A stretch of DNA of 64,000 nucleotides from Gymnopus androsaceus JB14 (taxonomy: Eukaryota > Basidiomycota > Agaricomycetes > Agaricales > Omphalotaceae). The notes under the pieces are model-generated. The model saw only the letters and a list, made by a program, of their open reading frames with translations, ran no database searches and was not told where the DNA came from. Shown here in pieces: positions 11,978-21,460 of this stretch. Where the stretch lies: positions 62,444 to 126,443 of the forward strand of contig ML769434.1 of the NCBI GenBank assembly GCA_009733575.1, in the 5' to 3' direction. The position numbers and the translations under genes are program-made. How positions within the stretch are numbered: the stretch's first letter is position 1; each line of letters starts with the position of its first letter.

Positions 11978-13873
11978 ATGGCCCAGGTCGACGAAGAAAC
12001 GCCTTTGTTGCAAGAGCAGCAATCCAAACCACGGACGCCTCTTCCCTGGTTCCAGTTCAGCATTATTCTGTTTTTACAACTGCCTGAACCGTTAACTTCG
12101 CAAGTGATTTATCCATTCTTGCCCCAGGTGTGTCGAGCTTAGTGTACTGCTTCGAATTATATCGGTGCTGATTAGTGCATTCAACTTTTCTGCGATTGCA
12201 GCTTATTCGAGACATTGGGGTTGCTGGTGGAGATGAAACAAAGGTCGGCCACTATGCAGGGTTACTGGTACGAGCTTTCGAACGAATTACCGTGATTTTT
12301 TTTCGAAATATACTGACAAACGTCATTCCACAGCAATCCCTGTTCTTTCTGAGTGAAGCAGTGACGATACTTCATTGGAGTCGGATTTCAGATCGTGTGG
12401 GGCGCAAGCCGGTCATCCTCATCGGACTTTTTGGACTGTCCATCACCATGTACTGCTTTGGTCTGTCCATGACCTTCTGGGGACTGGTTTTAAGGTTCGT
12501 ATTTGCTAACCTTCTGGGTATAGCCAAAGACTTTTTTTTGCTGATAATCCAATGTAGCCGCAGTTTGAGTGGTGCATTGAGTAAGGTTCCACTCGTTTCT
12601 TGGCTAATGCATAATACTGACCTGTCTCCTCAGATGGAAACATTGGGGTGATAAAGAGGTTTGTTTACTGCCTGGCATCGATCAGTACTTCCCGACTAAC
12701 ATTTGTTTATACATAGTATGATGGTGGAAATGACGGATGCGACTAACATCTCTCAGGTTAGTATTGATGTTTTTGTATATTGAATCCGTCGCTTACATGA
12801 ATCTAGGCATACGCATACATGCCTATCGCATGGTCGAACTGGCAGTGTACTAGGAGTGAGTTATAGGTTACGTTTCAAAAAACATATTCTTAATTCTTCT
12901 TAGCCGTTGATTGGAGGCACGCTCGCAAACCCGGCCAAGCAATTTCCTCATCTGTTCGGTGATAACGAGTTCCTCAGAAAGTACCCGTACTTCCTACCAT
13001 GTGCTGTTCCAGCTACCCTTTCCGCTATCGCCTGGCTGGTGACCATTATGTTTCTCAAAGAGACTGTCAAGCCCCCACCCTTTCTCTTCCGCGTCTGTTC
13101 CGCTCAAAGAAACCAAGCCTTTCCGCTGCACCCGATATTAACGGCGCTGCGAATGAAACTCATGATAACGAAAAGCCTGTCGCGTTTCGACAGCTTCTTA
13201 ACCGCCGCGTACTGGTCGCGGCTGGCAACTACGCAACTACTTTCGCTTGTGGACATCACCTTCCGTGCTATCCAACCTCTCTTCTTCTCAACTCCCATCG
13301 AGCTTGGTGGTTTGGGACTTGAACCGTCTGCGATTGGAAATATCTTGTCGGTTTGCGGACTTCTCAATGGTTTTCTACAGATCTTCTTCTTTGCCAAAAT
13401 CCATGATTATTTGGGCTCCAAGAAGACGTTCATAATGGCAAATGCGGCGACGCTGCCGATTTTCGTTTGTTTCCCAATCCTGACTTATTTGGTGAAGATT
13501 AATGGGACCGTCCCCCCGCTTGCTTGGGTGATTGTTGGGGTGCAGATTATCTTCTCGCTCGCATTCAGCTTTGGATATGGTGAGGTTTGGTAATTCTAGT
13601 CGTTCGACTCTAATGTGTTTCAACACAGGTGCCATTTTCATTTACATCTCTGCCGCTTCACCGAACACGGCTTCTCTTGGAGCTACTTATGGTTTCAGCC
13701 AGATGACGGTCAGCGTATGCAGGGCCCTTGGCCCCGCCGCGAGTAATTCGTTGTTCTCGCTTTCGTTGAGGCATCAGTATCTTGGTGGATTCATGGTGTA
13801 TTATGTCCTTCTGGGAATAGCCGGACTTTCGCTCCTGGCGGCTACAATGCTTCCTCGAAAGGTTTGGGCGTGA
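11978..13873 (+). CDS. MFS transporter (zinc-induced-facilitator/YCR023C-like), with apparent indels
   Basis: Twelve-helix major facilitator. The ATG at 11978 gives MAQVDEETPLLQEQQ, an acidic di-leucine N-tail, then helix 1 (LFLQLPEPLTSQVIYPFLPQ). First exons: 11978-12127, 12202-12267, 12334-12494; several small exons follow, including ISQ|AYAYMPIAWS and PLIGGTLANPAKQFPHLFG; the last exon ends at 13873 (LLAATMLPRKVWA). The MFS signature SRISDRVGRKPVILIG follows helix 2. Keeping the family frame requires an extra base near 12838, a missing base near 13078 (in a C run), and an extra base near 13230. The last two together restore the frame around RQLLNRRVLVAAGNYA. The gene is therefore either degenerate or affected by sequence error. 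The substrate cannot be read from sequence. Confidence 0.8.
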
Positions 13874-14044
13874 ATTATAATTACTGATGTATCAAGATGA
13901 TCATCTTGAACTGTATTCGCCACCTCTTGATTTCTGTGATTAGACGGAGCTTCCCCATTTTCCACTTCAAGTTCAAGAACCTCCATGTAGCTGTCGCTCC
14001 ACTACGTATCGGTCTCCCCATTCACTTACAGTACAGTCTTTCCC

Positions 14045-14105
14045 CGTTGGACTCCATTCATTTACTCTACCCGCTGGACTCCATTCATTTACATACTCTA
14101 CCCCA
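14045..14105. repeat. Short tandem repeat between MFS and ERO1 genes
   Basis: Two close copies of TGGACTCCATTCATTTAC, each followed by CTCTACCC. Possible slippage product in the intergenic region. Confidence 0.6.
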
Positions 14106-15295
14106 GGTCCTATATCATTTGTACGATTGCCATCATTTATTCATTACCTAGCTCTACTATGTACATATTCAAGCCTTTCCTAATATACACGTCGCACGAC
14201 ATTACCAATGGCTAGACGCGCGAATTTTTAGCGCTCATCCTTGTCGAGAACAAGATCTAGACTGGGCGCAAACCACCTCGAAGTTTGGCAAAAGGCTACA
14301 TAGGATGAATAATATCATATCATCTTAGCCTAGACTTTCCACTTTCACCTTCACCTACTCCGACATGCCATTCATCCTATGCCACAGTAGACCATTACTT
14401 CCCATAATCTTTCTCTTTCTCCTCCTCCTCTCCAAGGTCGCACTCGTACAGGCTCAAGTCACAGCGAAATTGGGACTCTCCCTCGGAGGCGTAGGTCTTG
14501 GCATAACTCCAGTCCAACAACAAATTGCTCTTGGCTCGGTGACAGAAGAGCTATTGGGATCATGCGGAAACAAGGTGTGTGTGTGTTATATAGTACCTGT
14601 CAGGTAAATACCACTAACTTGAATCTGTCCCAGCCTACTGGTCCAATCAATGCAACACTCTGCGATTACGAGACCATCGAAAGTGTCAACAACAACCTTG
14701 GTGAAAACTTGCAGATATTGCTTCAGGTTCCGTTCTTTAAATATGTTCAGGTGCAGCGAGTATTACATCTGGATTTATTTGTTTGACCTATATACAAGTT
14801 TGGACTAGATGGAGTTGTATCGCGGTTGTCCGTTTTGGGAAGATGATGGGATGTGTATGGAACTGACGTGCTCTATTGAACACGTTGACGAGGTATGTTA
14901 TTGTTGTTGTGATCTATCATTATTGTTGTGATCTATCATTATCAAGTCTAACCTATAACAGAGCCAAGTCCCAGAGGAATGGCGAATAAAAACTCTCAGT
15001 AGAGTTAATCCTGTTATCAATACTGTGAGCTGAGACATGCAGCCCTCATTCATTCATTCATTTGCTTTGTTTAGTATCACGAACTCAATGGATGTTACTA
15101 CAGAGAATCCGACTTTTGCTTTTTAGAGGATCCCAAATGTATGTTTGTTGTTCCACGAATTCAGCAACTTATTTATATACTTACATACATCCAACAGCAG
15201 GAGAATACTACGACCTAACGACCATACCCGAACGTTACAACGGATACACTGGTGCTAGTCCTCATCAAATCTGGTGTGCTATATACGAGGAAAAT

Positions 15296-16713
15296 TTTTT
15301 TACCGTACCGATAACGTGGTCCTAACCGTAGATATATAAAGTTCAAACACAAGTTTGAACCAACAACACAAATGGTAAGGAATGATCGTGCTCAAATGTT
15401 ACGCGAGTACTGGTAAAGGCATTGTCAAAGGTTCCGCCAAATCCTTGTATCTCTCTGTAGTCCAATGTAGTACATTCTCAAAACTAAGTTTGATACTTGA
15501 TCCAAGTTCTCTATTCAATGCTTGGTAATAATAATCAAAAATGGGTACGAGAATGAACTGTCAACGATATGACAGACGTCAACGACAATACAAAGATGAT
15601 TTTGATAAAAACCAACCAACGATATGGATGGGTGTGGTATTCTAACCAGCTCCAACAGTTGAGGCTTCAATGATATGAACGCACGAACAGTTGACCAACT
15701 ACAGTCGAGGCGTGAGCTATATCACCACACAAACAATAGTCACCAAACACTAGCTTGGGTTTTTGGGTGTGTTGGTAATTTAAAGTTTGACCAAACTCTG
15801 CATTGACACTTCTAGTGTATAGCGAAGGTGCAACGGGCAAAAGGATATGTGCTCGAAGTTGGGTTTCGTTCACACTCGGAGTCTATGTCGCAGATCAGAC
15901 CGGTGCTCGCCGGCTGACAACCTTTATCACTCGGGTGAGGGGGAAACAAACTTGTATTCGCAAACCACTAGATCGCTACTTATACCATGGCAACTAATTA
16001 AATGTGGCTAAACGAATATCCCTACTTAAATGTACAATTAACAATTATTATTACTCGTTACAGTAAAGTTCTCATCCAATAATTCATGTAAATATTCAAT
16101 TTTATAATAATCCTGCGCATATACCCATATATATTCGTCTCCTCGATTGTTACTTACATTGGTCCTTTAAGTACAACCGTTTCATCCTGAACGGCCACCA
16201 ACTTTACTTCCGTATGTGAGTTCTTCCTAATATTACTACCCAATCGTTAATTCTTGTCTCGTCATTTTTCTTAGCTATTCTTCATCCTGTTACGAGAACG
16301 CTTCACGAGCTAATTCATATATATCCTAGCTTCCGAACGGTATGCATATGTTCTAGGTCAGTACCTCATAGTCGGACTACATTCTCTTATCATTAGTTAT
16401 GGTTCCGTTGTTGGCCATGGCCAACTCCTCATGCTTCCCTTTCGGACCCTAAATAGTGGTCGTGCCTGTTTGATACTTTTCATCTAACGTGGTTTTGAGT
16501 TCTTGTTTCATTTACTCGATCCTACTCTTATGAATTCCAATCTCGATTCTAGTCCAATAGCCAAACTTGATTTTGGTATCCCTTTGTCTTACTAGTACAT
16601 TCCAACCAAACACTAGTTTGGTATACTAATCTGTATTCTATTCCATATAATATTGTAATTCTCGTTTTATAGGCTTTATAAGCCTATTCAAAAAATAGGC
16701 GTATCACTGAGGC
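15296..16713. mobile_element. Unidentified 1.4-kb insertion inside ERO1
   Basis: The ERO1 frame stops at IWCAIYEEN (about 15290) and resumes at GLEEKEEDACLEEKVYNKV (about 16714), so the AT-rich DNA between does not belong. Internal inverted repeats are visible, for example GTTCAAAC/GTTTGAAC near 15340 and ACCAAA/TTTGGT near 16612, but I found no clear TIRs, LTRs, TSD or protein domain. It begins with a T-run, which could be the tail of a retroposon in reverse orientation; that is speculation. Confidence 0.55.
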
Positions 16714-17444
16714 GTTCTGGGCTGGAAGAGAAGGAAGAGGATGCGTGTTTGGAGGAAAAAGTGTATAATAAGGTTATTTCGGGTATGTCGACCACTGTGC
16801 TCAAGTTTTAGCTTTTGCTCATCGTGGTTTAGGTCTTCACACCTCAATCTCAACGCATATTTGCTTGGATTATCTTAACCAAACTACAGGAGAATGGGCG
16901 GACTATTGAATTCCAAGTCTCAGGGTCAAGTCTCAAGTCTTTCGCCCAAGTCTCAAGTCTGACATTTTTAAGTCTTGATTGTGACTTAAGTCTGACAGAT
17001 TGTTTGATATATAATGCTGTAATTTACATGTTGATTTAATCATAAAAAGTAGTAGAAAGTATCAGATTCACACGGAAAGTCTTGATGCATGCTGGTATAG
17101 CACCGGTATAGCATGCCATAAGTGGTGTTTCAAGGTGCATGTTGGATAAAATTGGCTTTAAATCACCGTTTGATGCAGCTTTGATGCGGTCTCGATGAAC
17201 ATGCATGTAAAATACGTAATGAATCAGACTTGAAAGGACTTGATCAAGACTTCGCTAGACTTGAAATTTTATTTGTTCAAGTCTGATTCATTTGGTCAAG
17301 TCTAGTCAAGTCTCGGTCAAGTCTCACTCAAGTCTTCAAGTCTTGCTCAAGTCTCACTCCAAGTCTCACTCAAGTCTTACTCAAGTCCTATCAGGACCTA
17401 TGTTACCAATTTCTTGTACTGTATAGTTGCTGCTGTAAGTTGCT

Positions 17445-18640
17445 GTTGCTCATTACATTAGGAATTTCAGAAATAAATAAATATGAAGAACAGAATATGT
17501 TGTTAAATATTACTCTATTCCTTGCGCTTCTTCTTTTGACTGTCTGTATCATCCAGTCCAGCTTGATCAACCTCTGTAATGTTGCGTTTTCTGCGAAGCC
17601 TTGATTTTGGCCAGGGTTGGTTTGATTTCTGGGGAGTTTTCCTTGCTCTAAGATCCTGAGCATGTGCAAGTTCTTGAGATTCTGCTTTGTGATCATAATC
17701 AGCACCCTTCTGGAGTTAAAATCAGCAACAAGTCTGAAGGTCAAAAAAACACAAACAATTTGCACATACCTGCAATTCAATATCATCATCTCCTTCTCGT
17801 TTCTTATTATGTGTCACACTAGGACCACTTGAACTTGGTTCCCAACATTGCTCATGAGGTCCTGCATCTAGTCCCCACTGATCATTCCCAGCAATGCCTG
17901 CTCTTTCAGACTTGTCAAACATGATTTTGTCAAGTATACTGATGGCCTCAGAGTTTACATCCAGCATGTTCTTCTCTTTACCATCCACATCATAACCAGT
18001 CCATTCCTTCAGATAATCCCAGGCCTTTTGAAGCACAAACTGCTCAGTGTTTTCTATAGAAGAGTCTATTGTTTGAAGAAACTCCTCATGGTGTCGATGA
18101 GCAATAAGTAGAGTATGGCAATGAGCAATGGCCATATGGATGCATCCCAGATATGACAAGTTTTTCACAAAGGGAATTCTTCTATGAAACCAGTTGTTTA
18201 TTACTGCAACCTCAGTATCCAGAAGACCCCCAGTGTATACTGTAGCATTTATGTTGATTTTATTCTTTTCAGCCATCATAGCCAGAGATGGGACTTCCTG
18301 CACGGATATTTTAGAGGGATCAACCACAAGTTTAACAATGAGGTCAATATGTGCATCCAATATCTGGGATATCTCAGTAGGACACTTTACTGCATTTGGA
18401 TCCAAGAACAATGTAGCCTTAGTTTCAATGAGATTTTCCCTAGTCTTCCAATGGCCGGATATATTTTCCAAGCTATAGTCATTTTAATAAATTACTGTAA
18501 ATCATGAGTCAAAGTTCAACATACCTGAATCTTTCGACGTCCTTTGTCATCTTTCCACAGGCCATCAACAATATTTGAAACAGGGACATCATGAAGGATC
18601 TTGTTGGCAAGCTCATTCTCAATCCCTCTCCACATCTGAA
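17445..18640 (-). CDS. Unknown protein carried by the MULE (second gene or C-terminal part)
   Basis: Minus-strand exons with good splice sites. One (about 18640-18525) encodes MWRGIENELANKILHDVPVS and is followed after an intron by ENISGHWKTRENLIETKATL onward (18471-17770), then the C-terminal exon(s) near 17703-17520, rich in Lys/Arg (PWPKSRLRRKRN), ending KKKRKE. The basic C-terminus resembles a nuclear-localisation signal. I do not recognise the family. Its position inside the MULE, downstream of the transposase segment and on the same strand, suggests an element-encoded accessory protein or the 3' part of the transposase gene. No catalytic motif is evident. Confidence 0.5.
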
Positions 18641-19756
18641 TAGTCCATGTCAATGTATGTTCATCCAATGGAGATTAGACAGCCTGGATAATAGTATACA
18701 GAATTTTGCTTGACTAAAACTCCCTTCCCAGGACTAAATATGTTGAGTTGGGTTAATTCAAAATTAAAGACTAGAGATTGCACTTACAAGAGGCACTTAG
18801 ACACTGTATTGAAACTCTGCTTTCTTAGTCCTGGCAGCTTTGTGATGAAGTTATGAAACTCATGAGGACTACCATGCCGATGACATATAAATGTTTTGTC
18901 CATCACATCAGAGAACCGCAAAGTGATACAGGAAGTATGAGTGTAATTTGAACAAATACTGCATTGAACAGTCCTCTGGTTTATGGCTTCTCAATCACCA
19001 TCTGATTCAACTCCACATCTGCAGAGTACATGATGAGGTGAAGATGGGGGCGGTGAACTATCCAAGTCAAATGAGGGGAGACTAGTAGTAGCAATATGAA
19101 GAGCTGCCTCCATCTCAGAGGGAAGGTCTATTACTGAATGAGCATTTGATTTTACATTGAGTGTATCCAGGATCATTTGGTCAATGCTTTCAGATCCTTG
19201 AATAGAACAGGAACCCATTTGAGCATCAGTTTATTGAAAATTGATGTGACAATTAGCTTTCCATCTTGTGACTCCCAGTATTTATGAGCTGCATCCAAAA
19301 GTAGCCCATTTAGAGATCCATCAAATGAAAGGTCACCAAGGGATTGACTGCGCATCCATTCTGTTTGTATAGAAATGCAATTTATTTGATGGTCAGTGTA
19401 ATCTTCACAGAGGACAGTTGGATGTTGCTGTTTCCACTCCTTCAAACATGCAAAATGTCCAAAGGCACTATTTGGTCCATTTCCACTTTTCTGTTTTTCA
19501 CAGCAAAGTCTGTAACCAGTGTATGTAGTGTATGGCTCGGGTTGGGTTGGCTGCCCAAAATGTCAACCTGACCCGGACCTGACCCGGACCCAAGTCAAAA
19601 CCCGGACCCGGATGTCCGGGTACGGCTACATCCGGGTCGGGTTGGGTACGGTTTTCATAAACGGGTTAGCAGCAATAAAACAAGTGTTATGTCCAACAAA
19701 AGTAGGTACAATATACAATACAACCTACTACAGCAAGATACAGTACAATCATACAA

Positions 19757-20066
19757 CATCAGCAAAAACTGTTTTGGGCCCAGGAGGATCTAAGGTCACC
19801 TAGGCCTCTTAGGCAACCTGAGGTATCCTAGTTGGCCCAGGAAAAAGGGTAAAACTTTGGACACCTCAGGTATCCTAGTTATCCTAGGTGTCCTAGGAGA
19901 TCCTGGGATGTCCTGGGGCATCCTGGGGCATCCTGAGGCATCCTGAGGCATCCTGGGAGGGAACTTTTATCCTAGGATGCCTCAGGATGCCCCAGGATGC
20001 CTCAGGTTGCTTAAGAGGACTAGGTGACCTTAGATCCTCCTGGGCCCAAAACAGTTTTTACTGATG
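19757..20066. mobile_element. 310-bp palindromic MITE inside the hAT
   Basis: Long inverted termini: CATCAGCAAAAACTGTTTTG and, in complement, CATCAGTAAAAACTGTTTTG, continuing through GGGCCCAGGAGGATCTAAGG and TCACCTAG. The centre is built of repeated CCTAGG, ATCCTGAGGC and ATCCTGGGGC words. It sits right at the 3' end of the hAT transposase frame and appears to supply the last two codons and the stop. Relatives: 7508-7627 and 8289. Confidence 0.8.
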
Positions 20067-21460
20067 AAGGTCATCATCAACTAGATTAGCTAAATCAATA
20101 CCTTTGTCATTGTCATCATTAGCATTGGAAAGTAAGAATGTAACCAGCTCATCATTTGAGATATAATCCTCCCACGACCAGTCACCAAAGCACATGAGGG
20201 CATGAATCGTGTCAGTGTGAAGACAGTTTCGAAGATGGGATATGAGGATGCAACCACGCAAGAATGACCGTTCGACGGCAATGGAAGAAGCTGAAATACA
20301 TGAGAATGATACAAAATAAATAGCAGAGAAGATACACACCAGGAATCAAGTGAACCGATATTGCCAGCTTTGCCAGGTTGGGATACACCTTCCTGTTATT
20401 AATCCACCACTGGAGAGGGTCCTCAGTCGGCACACAGCTGTCTGCAAGATAACAGTCCAGCTCATTGTTCACTCCATCCCCTGAGCTGCCAGTCACCTGC
20501 ATATGTTTGGCCACTAATGATGCAAAGGAGTTCGATGAAGAAGCTTGACCGGATTTGGACATTGATGCCTATGATAACGATCATTAATAAAGCAGGGGAA
20601 CAATGGGCAAAAAGGCACACCATTGTTGAGGTGGTACTTGTTTGAGCAGGCTTATACCGGCCCCAGTGCTCTCGAGTCACGGAAACAGCCTCGTCAATCC
20701 ATGAATCCGTCCAACCAGCCTTGCGAAAGTAGTCGAGCTTGAAAGAAGGATGAAGAACTACATGATAATTAATTCAGGATCTCGAAACTCAGAAAATAAA
20801 AGAGCTTACCCATTGCCACTCAATAGATATGTGATTCATCTGTGAGCATGTAATATTTGTTCAGAGTTTTCTTGCCAATTGTGAGAGCGTGGCAAATTGG
20901 TTCAGAAAGAATCTGTTTGTCAATAATACCAGTAGCAAATGTTTCATCAATAGCGTCCATAGCAGGAATAACTGCAGCAACAATTGGCACGTTCGAAGAA
21001 AAGAAAGTTGTTGTGTCTTTGAGGATCTGTCGGCAAAACATGTTAGCAAGTCCAACGGTAAACAGAAGAGGGAAGGAACCTTGAGCGCAGAGATCAAACC
21101 TTCAATTGCATCCCATTCCTCATCCTCGAGCAAATACTCAGCCAGGCCATTTGACGGGCGATCCAAAAACTTCGTAACTGGATCCCTCATCTCCAGAAAG
21201 GCAGCCAACATATCATAAGTTGAGTTCCAGCGTGTAGCAACATCGCGAGGAAGGATCCTGTTTCTGAATTCCATATTGGCAACTTGCTCTCGCCATCGAG
21301 GCAAGAGCAAGGTGGTCAAGTTTATGATTTTGAATTTTTCCTGCATCCATGATTGTTGCTGGTCTTTCATTTGAGAAGATTCATTGGGACTGGAGAGAAA
21401 GTTTTGCAGTGGCGGTATAAACTTGTACAAATAACGTTGAAGGTTATCGAAGGCTGTCAA
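20055..21460 (-). pseudogene. hAT transposase, C-terminal half
   Basis: The minus-strand chain begins near 21460 with a hAT linker region (LPRWREQVANMEFRNRI, LPRDVATRWNSTYDMLAAFL, YLLEDEEWDAIEGLISALK). After an intron comes KDTTTFFSSNVPIVAAVIPA onward, then an exon with FKLDYFRKAGWTDSWIDEA. The hAT dimerisation region follows (EDPLQWWINNRKVYPNLAKL, SIAVERSFLRG). The N-terminal zinc finger and first catalytic part are absent. An in-frame TGA stands where family members have Arg (after DESHIY), a C-to-T type change. The element is therefore non-functional on its own. Confidence 0.75.

Noticed and set aside
14187..14194. ACACGTCG upstream of ERO1 as an unfolded-protein-response element
   Set aside because: A single eight-base match to a loosely defined motif is expected by chance; no second site seen.
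15340..16630. Possible LTR or solo LTR in the small ERO1 insert
   Set aside because: No TG...CA ends with a matching 5-bp duplication could be found; left as unidentified.
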